Under the pieces are notes generated by a model. It worked only from the letters and a program-made list of their open reading frames with translations. It was not told where the DNA came from and made no database searches. Shown here piece by piece: positions 24,569 to 33,499 of a stretch of 64,000 nt of DNA; within the stretch, counting starts at the first letter, position 1, and each line of letters opens with the position of its first letter. Both the position numbers and the translations under genes were made by a program. Source of the stretch: JAAEPI01 sp965212145 (GTDB taxonomy: Bacteria; Bacteroidota; Bacteroidia; Cytophagales; Cyclobacteriaceae). The DNA lies in contig CBDBUY010000004.1 of NCBI GenBank assembly GCA_965212145.1, forward strand, positions 806,001-870,000, given 5' to 3'.

Positions 24569-26725
24569 ATGGCGATAATCAACACATTAAGAAATAAAGG
24601 AGGACGAGTTCTAGTCATTCTAATCGTGCTAGCCCTAGCAGCCTTCATCGTAGGTGATCCGAGTACAGTGGGTTTGTTTGGAGGAGGTCCAGATAGGGAC
24701 ATTGCAGAAATAGATGGAGAAGACATTACTTATGAGGAGTTCCAACAAAAGGTAGACGAGCTGGCCTATATCTTCACTATTAACACCGGACAGAATCCGC
24801 AAGGCCCGCAGATGGATCAAATCAGGAATCAAGCTTGGCAGTCATTTTTTGTGGAGAACGTATTTCAACCTGAGTTTATCTCTTTAGGTCTTGAAGTAAG
24901 TGATGCCGAGATGGTGGACATTGTCCAAGGACAAAACACCCATCCACATGTGATTCAAATGATGGGCAATCCTCAAACAGGTCAGTTTGACAAAAGTTAT
25001 GTTGGTGCTTTTTTACAACAACTAAGAGAAGCTCCTGCTCAGCAGCAAGAAGCCTGGGTGAGATTCGAAAACACACTACCCTTAGCTACTCGATTGATGA
25101 GGTTGGATTTGCTAATGGACAAGACAAACTACATAACCTCTGCAGAAGGTAAAACTCAGCATATTGCTCAGAATTCTAATGCCACTATCGAATATGTATA
25201 CGTGCCATTCTCAAGCGTTGTTGATTCTACTGGGGTAGTCCAAGAATCTGAACTGAACAGCTATTTGAAAGAAAATGAGAAGGAATTTGACAGAGAAGAG
25301 GCACGCGATATTGCGTATGTGACATTTGATATCAAACCATCTGCCGCTGATTCTGCGATTGTTTGGGAGGAAATTCAAGAGCTTGCTACAGGACTCCAAA
25401 ATGCACAGAATGATTCCACATTTGCTGTTTTGAATAGCGATGGTGACTTTGCATTCATGACTTACAATAAGTCGAGCATCCCAGAGTTTTTACTGAATGA
25501 AGAGGGGGTTATCCCAGCAGGGACAGTTACAGAGCCAAGCGTGGTTCAGGACCGAGTGGCGATTTATAAAATGTCCAGAGTACAGGAGGCAAACGAATTT
25601 GTTGTAAAGGCGAGTCATATCCTAGTGACGTGGGAAGATGAATCAGACGCTACAAAATCTGCCGCAAGATCCAAAGCCAATGATGTCTTGAGACGAGCTA
25701 GACGAGGTGAAGACTTTACCAGTCTAGCGGCTGAGTTTAGCGAAGATCCTGCTAATGCTCAGAGGGGTGGAGACTTGGGGTGGTTTGGTGAGAGTAGTTC
25801 TTTTGTTCAGCCATTTAAAGATGCCGCGTTTGGTCACTCAGGAACTGGCGTTGTTCCAAGAGTAGTAGAGACTCAGTTTGGATATCATATCATCAAGATC
25901 GATGAGCCAAAAGACAATACAGAGTATAAAGTTGCGATCATCGAAAAAGAATTCTTCGTCTCCAACGAAACTTTAGATGAGGCATATAGAGAGGCTGGGC
26001 TATTTCAAGCAGGGATCGAAAACAGTTCGGATTTTGAAACCAAAGCTGAAGCAGCTGGATTAGAAGTTCAGCGACAAAACCGCGTAACGCCCCAGGCAGA
26101 GCGCATTGGAGGGCTGAGAGAAGCCAGAGGCCTTGTCATGTGGTTATTCAATGAAGCCAATGTGAATGATGTTTCTGAAGTTTTTGAGCTAAATGATCAA
26201 TATGTCGTTGCTACCATGACCGGCATCCAAGAAAAAGGAATCGCCAGACTATCAGACGTAGAAAATCAGGTCACTCTAAAAGTAAGAAATGAAAAGAAAT
26301 CAGAGATGATTACTCAAAAGTTGAGTGAGTTGAGTGGTCAAACATTTGAAGAAATGGTATCGAACTATGGTGACGGTGCAACCACTGGTGAAGCTACTTT
26401 GACACTTTCGTCTAACTCAATTACTGGAGTTGGGTTGGCCCCTGAGGCGGTTGGTGTTGCTTTTGCCATGGAAGAGGGAGACCTAACTCAACCAATTGAA
26501 ACTTCCAATGGTGTTTTGGTGATGAAGCTTGCCGCAAAGAACATGGCGGAGGATACGGATGATTATTCAGTTTACGTTCAACAATTGTTCAATCAGCGAA
26601 ACTCCAGGAAAGTGGTCATCACGGATTTCCCTTTGACCTACTTCAGAGTCATGATCGGACAGCACTTGGAGCAAGCCATGAAGGAACTATCGGGCATGGA
26701 GGACAAGCGTTATAAGTTTTTCTAG
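24569..26725 (+). CDS. ppiD: PpiD-like periplasmic peptidyl-prolyl isomerase
   Basis: A 718-residue protein with one N-terminal membrane anchor (about 13-30, RVLVILIVLALAAFIVGD) and a SurA-N-like chaperone region (about 40-200). A parvulin (PpiC) domain lies at about 345-455, with KASHILV, then GGDLGWFG and QFGYHIIKI. A second, degenerate chaperone/isomerase region follows. PpiD-type proteins fold newly exported proteins at the Sec exit. A good terminator follows at 26747-26771. The length is larger than E. coli PpiD but usual for Bacteroidota. Confidence 0.9.
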   Translation: MAIINTLRNKGGRVLVILIVLALAAFIVGDPSTVGLFGGGPDRDIAEIDGEDITYEEFQQKVDELAYIFTINTGQNPQGPQMDQIRNQAWQSFFVENVFQPEFISLGLEVSDAEMVDIVQGQNTHPHVIQMMGNPQTGQFDKSYVGAFLQQLREAPAQQQEAWVRFENTLPLATRLMRLDLLMDKTNYITSAEGKTQHIAQNSNATIEYVYVPFSSVVDSTGVVQESELNSYLKENEKEFDREEARDIAYVTFDIKPSAADSAIVWEEIQELATGLQNAQNDSTFAVLNSDGDFAFMTYNKSSIPEFLLNEEGVIPAGTVTEPSVVQDRVAIYKMSRVQEANEFVVKASHILVTWEDESDATKSAARSKANDVLRRARRGEDFTSLAAEFSEDPANAQRGGDLGWFGESSSFVQPFKDAAFGHSGTGVVPRVVETQFGYHIIKIDEPKDNTEYKVAIIEKEFFVSNETLDEAYREAGLFQAGIENSSDFETKAEAAGLEVQRQNRVTPQAERIGGLREARGLVMWLFNEANVNDVSEVFELNDQYVVATMTGIQEKGIARLSDVENQVTLKVRNEKKSEMITQKLSELSGQTFEEMVSNYGDGATTGEATLTLSSNSITGVGLAPEAVGVAFAMEEGDLTQPIETSNGVLVMKLAAKNMAEDTDDYSVYVQQLFNQRNSRKVVITDFPLTYFRVMIGQHLEQAMKELSGMEDKRYKFF

Positions 26726-26746
26726 GCCTTAAAAAATCTCTAATTG

Positions 26747-26771
26747 AAACCCCGCTTGTCGGGGTTTTTTT
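26747..26771 (+). terminator. Rho-independent terminator after ppiD
   Basis: AAACCCCG (26747-26754), loop CTTGT, CGGGGTTT (26760-26767), with T running to 26771. Nearly the same hairpin is used at 34104-34128. Confidence 0.88.
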
Positions 26772-26782
26772 ATCTTGTATCT

Positions 26783-27043
26783 ATGAGTTGGGACATTGCA
26801 GCCTTTAAAGAAAAACTCGAAGATCAGCATGATTTTCCAGGCTTTTACATTTTTAAGTTCATTGTGCCGAGTGATATGATTTCCAGGGCCGAGGGATTAT
26901 TGGAATCGGGGGAGGTAACGAAAAAGCCGAGCAGCAAAGGCACTTATACCAGTGTGACGATCAAAGCGAAAATGAAAACGGCTGATCAGGTTGTGAGCGT
27001 GTATCAGGAGGCCTATAAGATCGAAGGTCTCATGGCTTTGTAA
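26783..27043 (+). CDS. DUF493 (YbeD-like) protein
   Basis: An 86-residue protein started at the ATG at 26783, because the longer frame would begin inside the terminator. DFPGFYIFKFIV and YTSVTIKAKM are the conserved ferredoxin-like strands of DUF493/YbeD. The family's role is unclear; in E. coli YbeD sits in a lipoate gene cluster. A TATCTTG just after the terminator could be a weak promoter. Its TAA is part of the -7 box of the next gene. Confidence 0.8.
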   Translation: MSWDIAAFKEKLEDQHDFPGFYIFKFIVPSDMISRAEGLLESGEVTKKPSSKGTYTSVTIKAKMKTADQVVSVYQEAYKIEGLMAL

Positions 27044-27048
27044 CTTTG
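27041..27048 (+). promoter_or_regulatory. Predicted -7 box for the pterin dehydratase gene
   Basis: Reads TAACTTTG, an exact consensus, using the TAA stop of DUF493. Six bases separate it from the ATG at 27055. Confidence 0.4.
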
Positions 27049-27054
27049 CACATT

Positions 27055-27288
27055 ATGTGGAAAGAAGAAAACAATCAATTAATCAGATCATTTGAGTTTA
27101 AGGATTTCAAAGAGGCGTTTGCTTTTATGACCAGAGTCGCGATGCTGGCTGAATCTCAAAACCACCATCCCTGGTGGTCAAATGTGTACAATAGCGTGGA
27201 AATCAAGCTCAATACGCACGATGCGGGTGATATAGTAACCGAGAAAGACCACAAACTGGCAAAAGCCATTGATGAGCTATTAAAGTGA
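27055..27288 (+). CDS. Pterin-4a-carbinolamine dehydratase-like protein
   Basis: A 77-residue protein started at the ATG at 27055; a TTG nine bases earlier lies in the -7 box. SFEFKDFKEAFAFM, then HHPWW and LNTHDAGDIVTEKDHKLA match the PCD/DCoH fold, with its active-site His pair in HHPWW. The family dehydrates 4a-hydroxytetrahydrobiopterin and is used with pterin-dependent hydroxylases or molybdopterin enzymes. It is slightly short at the N-terminus. GTGA overlap with rsmI. Confidence 0.85.
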   Translation: MWKEENNQLIRSFEFKDFKEAFAFMTRVAMLAESQNHHPWWSNVYNSVEIKLNTHDAGDIVTEKDHKLAKAIDELLK

Positions 27289-27968
27289 CAGAAGGACGTC
27301 TTTACTTGGTGCCAACGCCGATAGGCAATCTTGGAGATATCAGCTATCGGGCAGTTGAGGTTTTAAAGTCTGTGGATGCGGTTCTCGCAGAGGACACAAG
27401 AACATCTGGAGTCTTACTCAAGCACTATGATATTGCGACCAAAATGGAGAGCTTCCATGCCCACAACGAGCACAAGCGTGTTGAGGTGGTGGTGGAGCGC
27501 CTTCTCAATGGTGATCAAATTGCTCTGATCTCAGATGCCGGCACTCCCGGTATTTCTGATCCGGGCTTTCTGCTGACAAGAGCAGCTTTGGAAAAAGGAG
27601 TTGTGGTTGACTCACTTCCAGGTGCGACTGCTTTCGTGCCAGCATTGGTGAAGTCTGGTTTCCCAACTGATCGATTCGTGTATGAAGGATTTCTTCCTCA
27701 AAAGAAAGGAAGACAAACTCGCCTGGGACAGTTAAAGGATGAATTTCGAACAATTGTTCTTTACGAGTCCCCTCATCGAATCCTAAAATTATTAGCAGAG
27801 CTTAAAGAAATACTTGGCGAGGAACGCCGGGTATCGGTCTCCCGGGAACTCACAAAGAAATTCGAGGAAACTGTGACTGGAACAGCATCCGAAGTGGAAG
27901 AGGATTTTAAATCCAGACAAGCCATCAAAGGGGAATTTGTGGTAGTCATTGAGGGGACAGGCAAATGA
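27285..27968 (+). CDS. rsmI: 16S rRNA (cytidine1402-2'-O)-methyltransferase
   Basis: A 227-residue protein with a GTG start overlapping the preceding TGA. LVPTPIGNLGDISYRA at the start, AEDTRTSG, then LISDAGTPGISDPG are the RsmI signatures of the tetrapyrrole-methylase fold. It methylates the ribose of C1402 in 16S rRNA. It ends a little sooner than the E. coli enzyme, lacking its C-terminal tail, as is usual in Bacteroidota. It overlaps the next methylase gene by ATGA. A related, larger-family methylase is cut by the window end at 63719. Confidence 0.93.
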   Translation: MTEGRLYLVPTPIGNLGDISYRAVEVLKSVDAVLAEDTRTSGVLLKHYDIATKMESFHAHNEHKRVEVVVERLLNGDQIALISDAGTPGISDPGFLLTRAALEKGVVVDSLPGATAFVPALVKSGFPTDRFVYEGFLPQKKGRQTRLGQLKDEFRTIVLYESPHRILKLLAELKEILGEERRVSVSRELTKKFEETVTGTASEVEEDFKSRQAIKGEFVVVIEGTGK

Positions 27969-28498
27969 GAAAGCTGAAAAATGAAGAGCTGGATCGGCTG
28001 AATGTAGAAGAATTCAAGTCTGCCAATAAAATTCCGGTTATTCTGATTCTTGACGACATCCGCAGCATGCACAACGTCGGCTCAGCCTTCCGTACGGCTG
28101 ATGCCTTCAGGATAGAGAAAATTTACCTGTGTGGGATTACGGCGCAACCTCCCCACCGGGAAATCAACAAGTCGGCCTTAGGCGCAACCGAGTCCGTGAA
28201 TTGGGAATATCGCGAAAGCGTTGTTGATCTTGTGAAGGAATTAAAGAAAGATTATTTGATTGCTGCTGTGGAGCAAGTTGATAAAAGTGTGAGACTTGAT
28301 CAATTCCAGCCAGAAGAAGGAAAGAAGTATGCGCTGGTTTTTGGGAATGAGGTTTTTGGAGTGAATGATGAAGTGGTGGATCAAAGCGATCTGTGTCTGG
28401 AAATCCCCCAGTTCGGCACCAAGCACTCACTCAATGTGTCTGTGAGTATTGGCGTGGTGCTGTGGGATTTTTGCCGGATTTATTCCAGGAACTCATAA
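27965..28498 (+). CDS. SpoU/TrmH-family RNA 2'-O-methyltransferase
   Basis: A 177-residue protein, the catalytic SPOUT domain only. The three family motifs are present: motif 1 HNVGSAFRTADAF (with Asn and Arg), motif 2 LVFGNEVFGV, and motif 3 IPQFGTKHSLNVSVSIGVV. It transfers a methyl group from SAM to a ribose of tRNA or rRNA; the target cannot be told. Co-translated after rsmI, it makes a small RNA-modification pair. Confidence 0.88.
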   Translation: MRKLKNEELDRLNVEEFKSANKIPVILILDDIRSMHNVGSAFRTADAFRIEKIYLCGITAQPPHREINKSALGATESVNWEYRESVVDLVKELKKDYLIAAVEQVDKSVRLDQFQPEEGKKYALVFGNEVFGVNDEVVDQSDLCLEIPQFGTKHSLNVSVSIGVVLWDFCRIYSRNS

Positions 28499-28603
28499 AC
28501 CCTAACGTCGTTTCGTTGCTGAGAAATCACATTTATTGGAACAAAGATTCCTGCGGAATGACTTGCTTATTTTAACAGGAGGAAATTATTTGAAAAGCCG
28601 AGT

Positions 28604-28735
28604 TTAGGCAGCCATCTTGGCCATGCGCATTTTAAGCTCACAGGCTGCCGCCTTCGGACACCTCTTGCAGTGTACCGCCTTCTTCTTATACTTCTTACAG
28701 CACTTCTTTTTAAGCTTATTTTTGTCCTTTGCCAT
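28604..28735 (-). CDS. 43-residue Cys/Lys-rich protein coupled to a TonB receptor
   Basis: The minus-strand frame from the ATG at 28735 to a TAA at 28604 encodes 43 residues: about one third Lys/Arg, and five Cys at 12, 13, 23, 26 and 32 (KKCCKKYKK then HCKRCPKAAAC). The ATG overlaps the receptor's TAA (TAATG), a strong sign of coupled translation. There is no signal peptide, so it is probably cytoplasmic. The CC and CxxC pairs could bind metal or an iron-sulphur cluster; this is an inference. I do not recognise a named family. Confidence 0.68.
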   Translation of the reverse strand: MAKDKNKLKKKCCKKYKKKAVHCKRCPKAAACELKMRMAKMAA

Positions 28736-31155
28736 TAGAAGTTGACATTAATTCCAAGTCTGAAGGCTCTCGGCATCCCAGGCCTTAGACCAGCCGGTCG
28801 TCTTGCCACCGCGTACTCATTGTTTGCCAGATTGGTCACAGAACCAAACAAGCTCGTGCTACCCGACCACTGATAATTCACACCCATGTCAGCGGTAAAG
28901 AAACCCTCGATGAGATTATCATCGGAAATATCTCCCGAGCCCGGCATAGTTCGCACGTCACTCTGGTATTTACCATTCAGGGATACACTTACTTTTCCGG
29001 TTTTGACGGACGTGCCTATGAAAAATTGATTTCTAGCGAGGTACGGCACCTGGTCGCCTTTGGTCACGTCACCCCATCCATCGAACTCACTCTCAAACGT
29101 GTTATCAAAACGCGCATCAGTGTACGTGTAGGCAAAAGTGATAGGAAGCGAGAGGTTCTTGAGGTTTCTAACAAGTTCAATGGTCGCCTCAAGCTCCAAA
29201 CCTTTGGTGACGGCCTCTCCGGCGTTATACAGTTCTCCGGTTCCGGTACCACCAGCAGACAAATTATCAGCACCAAGTAGATTTTCATAATCATTTAAGA
29301 AGACGACAGCCGTCCCGCTGAAGAAAGGTGTAGATCTTCTTAAACCAAGCTCGTAGTTGAGAGAAACTTCCGGTTGTGAGCCTTCTTTGCTACTGCCTGG
29401 AGCAAATCCTTTGTGTGCACCTCCAAAGACAGTGGTTTTCGGGTTGATTTCGTAATTGACTCCAATTCCAGGCAACCAAGCAGCGAAGAAATTTGATCGT
29501 GTGCTGTAATCTTCGTTGATATTTCTATCAGGGTCTGACTTGCCAAAATCCTGACGAGAAATCGTAACGTGCTCATGACGAATGCCAGGTGTGACACTAA
29601 GTTTCCCAATGGACATTTCATAAAAAAGATATGAAGCGACAGCCGACGCGTCTTCTATTCGGTTGGCTTGTGAACCTCTGGCACCAGCGTCCACGAGGCT
29701 CATGACACCATTGGTAATGCCGTAACCATCCTCCTGCTGCAGTCGATCTTCCTGATCCTGATGAATTCTGGTACTCATATGAATGTCGTGGGAAACCTTA
29801 CCTGTTTCAAATTCAAAATCAAAAGTGGTTTGAATCCCTTGAGAAAAATATGCACGATTGTTGGCTCTAAGAACCAGGTCTCCATTGTTCGTGTCACTCG
29901 CTCCAGTCATCAGGTCATATTCGGCACTTGAGGCCTCAGGATCGTCCAATACTGATGCAATGCTTTGCCCATTGACACTTTGTAGTTTGTACCAATTTCT
30001 GGCAAAATCATTTCGATAGACTGTTGTTACGACATTGAAAAGTCTAGGAATCTCGATGTAGTGCTGCAGTGAAAGTCTATTTTGTTCTGCAGCCATGTTA
30101 TCCATCTGAGAAGCAGCATACCGTCTATACGGATTGGCGTTGAAATCTTCCTGTGTCAGTCCAAGATATGTCTCATCAGAATCCTCTTTGGTCCAGCCCA
30201 CTGAGAAAGTCAGGGACTGATAAATTTCCTTATCTGGCGAAGAATTCACTGAAATTTTTGCATTGAGATCAGATTTGTTGAATCCGGTGCTTCCGTTTGG
30301 AACTGTCTTGAACCCATCAGCGCCGTACATGAAAGACTCCAGCACAAATCCGAAATTCTCGGTTCGATCACCAACGTGTGCATGTAAGTTTCTAAAACCA
30401 TAGCTCCCACCTATCAAGCTGGCAGTTCCTGAAAGCGAATTGGGAATTGGTGTTGACAGAAAGTTTATGGCTCCACCAGTAGTGAACGGCCCGAACCTAA
30501 CCTGACTACTCCCTTTCAAAACTTCTACACCGCTCATCCGGCCTGCTGTAGGGAAATAGTATGCGGATGGAGAAGCATATGGAGCAGGGGCAGCTAGAAT
30601 TCCATCCTCCATCACTGTGATCTTCGAGCTTCGCTCCATTCCAGAACCTCTTAATCCGATATTTGGCCTCAAACCAAATCCATCTTCTTCTTGTAAGTTG
30701 ACCCCTGGGATTCTTCGCAAGATGTCATTGATGTTCGTATAATTCTGCTCTTTTAGTTGAGCCGCGTCGATGTACTGCACTGAACCCGGAATGCTGCTAA
30801 TACCTTGTCTTCCGGCAGTCATGGAGTTGGTCTCGACTACAAACTCCGGCAGAGCCGTAATGGCTTCTTTGATTCTTATTTCCGAAATCTTACCTGGCTC
30901 CACTTCCAGGGAATGGGTTGACTTACTATATCCTACAGACGAAACTTCGATTTCATAATTGCCATTTGGCAAGGCCAATTCATAATAACCTTTTGGTCCT
31001 GTGATTGCCCCTTTTTCCTGTCCAAGAACCTTCACAGTTGCACCCACAATCGGTTGATCGGATTCGTCCAGGATTCGTCCCGTGAACTGGTCGTTCTGTG
31101 CAGAGGACATCAGTGCGAATGTGATCAAAAAAGTGGCTGTTAAAGCGCTTTTCAT
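28735..31155 (-). CDS. FecA-like TonB-dependent receptor
   Basis: Started at the ATG at 31155, giving 806 residues, where the signal peptide begins (SALTATFLITFALMSSAQ). Order: signal peptide, CarboxypepD_reg-like domain (about 22-110), plug (about 125-235), and barrel to a terminal Phe. In the plug, NIGLRGSGMERSSKITVMED and APAPYASPSAYYFP resemble FecA and related iron(III)-chelate receptors, so ferric citrate or another iron chelate is a reasonable guess. The putative TTG/GACTTTTG promoter and two phased direct repeats lie upstream, next to a response-regulator gene. A small Cys-rich protein is coupled downstream. Confidence 0.87.
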   Translation of the reverse strand: MKSALTATFLITFALMSSAQNDQFTGRILDESDQPIVGATVKVLGQEKGAITGPKGYYELALPNGNYEIEVSSVGYSKSTHSLEVEPGKISEIRIKEAITALPEFVVETNSMTAGRQGISSIPGSVQYIDAAQLKEQNYTNINDILRRIPGVNLQEEDGFGLRPNIGLRGSGMERSSKITVMEDGILAAPAPYASPSAYYFPTAGRMSGVEVLKGSSQVRFGPFTTGGAINFLSTPIPNSLSGTASLIGGSYGFRNLHAHVGDRTENFGFVLESFMYGADGFKTVPNGSTGFNKSDLNAKISVNSSPDKEIYQSLTFSVGWTKEDSDETYLGLTQEDFNANPYRRYAASQMDNMAAEQNRLSLQHYIEIPRLFNVVTTVYRNDFARNWYKLQSVNGQSIASVLDDPEASSAEYDLMTGASDTNNGDLVLRANNRAYFSQGIQTTFDFEFETGKVSHDIHMSTRIHQDQEDRLQQEDGYGITNGVMSLVDAGARGSQANRIEDASAVASYLFYEMSIGKLSVTPGIRHEHVTISRQDFGKSDPDRNINEDYSTRSNFFAAWLPGIGVNYEINPKTTVFGGAHKGFAPGSSKEGSQPEVSLNYELGLRRSTPFFSGTAVVFLNDYENLLGADNLSAGGTGTGELYNAGEAVTKGLELEATIELVRNLKNLSLPITFAYTYTDARFDNTFESEFDGWGDVTKGDQVPYLARNQFFIGTSVKTGKVSVSLNGKYQSDVRTMPGSGDISDDNLIEGFFTADMGVNYQWSGSTSLFGSVTNLANNEYAVARRPAGLRPGMPRAFRLGINVNF

Positions 31156-31186
31156 AAACGTGACTATTTGCAGATTAATTACGTTG

Positions 31187-31217
31187 CAAAAGTCCTTCAG
31201 CACATCCTTCTACACAA
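31187..31217 (-). promoter_or_regulatory. Predicted promoter of the FecA-like receptor
   Basis: On the minus strand: TTG at 31217-31215, a 20-nt spacer, and GACTTTTG at 31194-31187, one base off TAnnTTTG. The leader would be about 28 nt. The weak -7 match fits a promoter that needs an activator. Confidence 0.42.
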
Positions 31218-31242
31218 TCGCTATCGATAGGGGAATTTCACT

Positions 31243-31275
31243 TCACTAGTAGTAGCGAACTGTCACTAGTAGTAG
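31243..31275. repeat. Two phased direct repeats, candidate regulator sites
   Basis: TCACTAGTAGTAG occurs at 31243-31255 and again at 31263-31275, exactly 20 bp apart, i.e. about two helix turns. The copies also carry imperfect dyads (CACTA...TAGTG in the second). They sit about 60-90 bp upstream of the predicted receptor start site and just after the stop of the LuxR-type regulator gene. Confidence 0.6.
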
Positions 31276-31283
31276 TGAGTCTT

Positions 31284-31928
31284 TTAATTTGGAAGCTTCG
31301 TAAGTCCCTGCTCCACAGCGTATACGATCAGTTCAGCTGGGGACTTCAGGTTCAGCTTACGGAGGATGTTTTTACGGTGTGAGTTGATGGTATGGACACT
31401 CACATTGAGCACGTCAGCTATCTCCACAGTTTTCTTGCCTTTGGTGATCAATTGCAGTACTTCGAATTCTCTTGGCGAGAGATCAGCAGGTTCGCAGGTC
31501 ACATCCTTGTCATCTGGCTGGGTGATCACTTTTTCCAGGATTCGGTTACAAAAGAATCGGTTGCCAAGCGAAATGGATTGAATCGCGTTCATGATTTCCA
31601 TTTTGCTACAGCCCTTGGTAACAATTCCCTTGACACCCATATCTAAGAGTTCCTGGATATCGCGCTTGTTGTCGTGATTGGTAATGATCAGAACCTGCGT
31701 TTCATCTTCTGCCACCACTCCCCTAAGCAATTCATATAAATCCGATTGATCCGATTCATAATCCAGAATGAGTACATCCGGTTGCCTTTCGTTCAAACTT
31801 TCGGACAATTCCTCATAGCCCTCCACTACGTCGATCAGTTCAAATGGTGGCTCTGTGTTGAGCATATGCACCAATCCTTCTCTCGTGAGGAACTGAAAAT
31901 CTGAAAGGGTGACTTGAATGGGCTTCAT
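31284..31928 (-). CDS. LuxR/NarL-type response regulator
   Basis: A 214-residue protein. The receiver domain (1-120) has the phospho-acceptor D56 in VLILDYES and a conserved Lys in GVKGIVTKGCS. The N-terminal acidic pair is reduced to one Asp (D10). A LuxR-type helix-turn-helix follows (about 148-205: LSPREFEVLQLITKGKKTVE then NSHRKNILRKL). No histidine kinase gene is nearby, so it is an orphan here. It lies directly upstream of the FecA-like receptor on the same strand; the 20-bp-phased repeats between them are its likeliest target. Confidence 0.88.
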   Translation of the reverse strand: MKPIQVTLSDFQFLTREGLVHMLNTEPPFELIDVVEGYEELSESLNERQPDVLILDYESDQSDLYELLRGVVAEDETQVLIITNHDNKRDIQELLDMGVKGIVTKGCSKMEIMNAIQSISLGNRFFCNRILEKVITQPDDKDVTCEPADLSPREFEVLQLITKGKKTVEIADVLNVSVHTINSHRKNILRKLNLKSPAELIVYAVEQGLTKLPN

Positions 31929-31947
31929 TTGTTAATACTAACCTTGG

Positions 31948-31955
31948 CAAAAGTA
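31948..31955 (-). promoter_or_regulatory. Predicted -7 box for the response regulator
   Basis: Reads TACTTTTG on the minus strand, an exact consensus, 19 nt before the ATG. Confidence 0.5.
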
Positions 31956-32014
31956 CGGGGAATTTGTCTAACCACTGATTCAGTTAAATCCATGTTCTCG
32001 ATCAAATCCTTCAT

Positions 32015-32022
32015 TAGTTTTG
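32015..32022 (+). promoter_or_regulatory. Predicted -7 box for fumC
   Basis: Reads TAGTTTTG, an exact consensus, 16 nt before the ATG at 32039. Confidence 0.5.
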
Positions 32023-32038
32023 TTAAAAATTTAAGGAT

Positions 32039-33439
32039 ATGGAATTCCGTATTGAACACGACACCATGGGGGAAGTAAAAGTTCCTGCCGATAAATATTG
32101 GGGAGCGCAAACCGAGCGATCAAGAAATAACTTCAAAATCGGTGGTGAGCACAATCGAATGCCTCTTGAGGTGACTCGAGCTTTCGCTATTTTGAAAAAA
32201 TCCGCTGCTGAGGCCAATTGTGAGCTAGGTGTTTTGGATAAAGAAAAGTCAGACCTCATCGGTCAAGTCTGCGATGAAATTCTAGCAGGAGAGCTGGATG
32301 ATCAATTTCCTTTGGTGGTTTGGCAAACGGGTTCCGGGACTCAGTCCAATATGAACTCCAACGAAGTAATCGCCAACCGGGCCCATGTGATGAACGGAGG
32401 CTCTCTCACCGATTCAGACAAAACTATCCATCCTAATGACGATGTAAACAAGAGCCAAAGCTCGAACGACACCTTCCCCACTGCCATGCACATTGCAGGC
32501 TACAAGATCATTGTGGAGCACACTATTCCGAAGGTGGAGCTTTTGAGAGATACCTTGAAGGCCAAGTCGGATGCGTTTCAGGATTGCGTGAAAATCGGTC
32601 GCACACATTTCATGGATGCAACACCACTGAGCCTTGGCCAGGAATTTTCAGGGTACGTTTCACAGCTTGATCATGGTCTGAAGGCTTTAAAGAATACACT
32701 GGATCATCTATCAGAATTGGCACTTGGAGGTACCGCTGTTGGAACCGGATTGAACACACCAAAAGGCTATGCCGAACTGGTTGCGGAGAAAATTGCCAAG
32801 CATTCAGGCATGCCCATGCGATCTGCTGAAAATAAATTTGAGGCACTGGCAGCACATGATGCCATTGTCGAATCTCATGGTGCCTTGAAACAATTGGCTG
32901 TAAGTCTAATGAAAATTGGAAACGACATCAGAATGCTCTGTTCGGGACCAAGAAGTGGGATTGGAGAAATCGTCATTCCGGAGAACGAACCAGGCTCTTC
33001 CATCATGCCCGGAAAGGTAAATCCGACGCAATGTGAGGCCTTGACCATGGTTTGTGCTCAAGTAATTGGAAACGATGTGGCTGTTTCTACCGGAGGTATG
33101 ACCGGACATTTTGAGTTGAATGTTTTCAAACCAATGATGATTTTTAACCTGCTCAACTCAGCACGATTGATTGGGGACGCTTGCGAATCATTCAATGACA
33201 ATTGTGCAGTTGGAATTGAGCCTAACCATCAGGTAATCAAGGAGAAACTTGAAAATTCATTGATGCTGGTTACAGCTTTGAACACACACATTGGATATGA
33301 AAATGCAGCCAAGATTGCCAAGAAAGCTCACAAGGAAGGGACTACTTTGCGCCAAGCAGCGCTGGATCTCGAGCTTGTGACCAATGACCAATTTGACGAG
33401 TGGGTGAAACCCGAGGATATGATTGGATCGTTGAAATAG
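32039..33439 (+). CDS. fumC: Class II fumarate hydratase
   Basis: A 466-residue protein, normal for class II. KYWGAQTERSRNNF near the start, TGSGTQSNMNSNEVIANRA, then GRTHFMDATPLSLGQE and the superfamily signature GSSIMPGKVNPTQCE at about 320 identify it. It interconverts fumarate and malate in the TCA cycle, needs no iron-sulphur cluster and acts as a tetramer. Aspartase is the nearest alternative, but the N-terminal motifs fit FumC. Confidence 0.95.
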   Translation: MEFRIEHDTMGEVKVPADKYWGAQTERSRNNFKIGGEHNRMPLEVTRAFAILKKSAAEANCELGVLDKEKSDLIGQVCDEILAGELDDQFPLVVWQTGSGTQSNMNSNEVIANRAHVMNGGSLTDSDKTIHPNDDVNKSQSSNDTFPTAMHIAGYKIIVEHTIPKVELLRDTLKAKSDAFQDCVKIGRTHFMDATPLSLGQEFSGYVSQLDHGLKALKNTLDHLSELALGGTAVGTGLNTPKGYAELVAEKIAKHSGMPMRSAENKFEALAAHDAIVESHGALKQLAVSLMKIGNDIRMLCSGPRSGIGEIVIPENEPGSSIMPGKVNPTQCEALTMVCAQVIGNDVAVSTGGMTGHFELNVFKPMMIFNLLNSARLIGDACESFNDNCAVGIEPNHQVIKEKLENSLMLVTALNTHIGYENAAKIAKKAHKEGTTLRQAALDLELVTNDQFDEWVKPEDMIGSLK

Positions 33440-33461
33440 AACCATTTAAAGGGGATTTCCC

Positions 33462-33469
33462 TAGTTTTG
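33462..33469 (+). promoter_or_regulatory. Predicted -7 box for the SPOR-like gene
   Basis: Reads TAGTTTTG, an exact consensus, 30 nt before the ATG at 33500. Confidence 0.45.
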
Positions 33470-33499
33470 TCCTATAATTGAAAAACAAATAGCAGTATT

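Noticed and set aside
28547..28566. Small ATTCC/GGAAT stem near the end of the SpoU gene as a terminator
   Set aside because: The stem is only five base pairs and has no T-tract directly after it.
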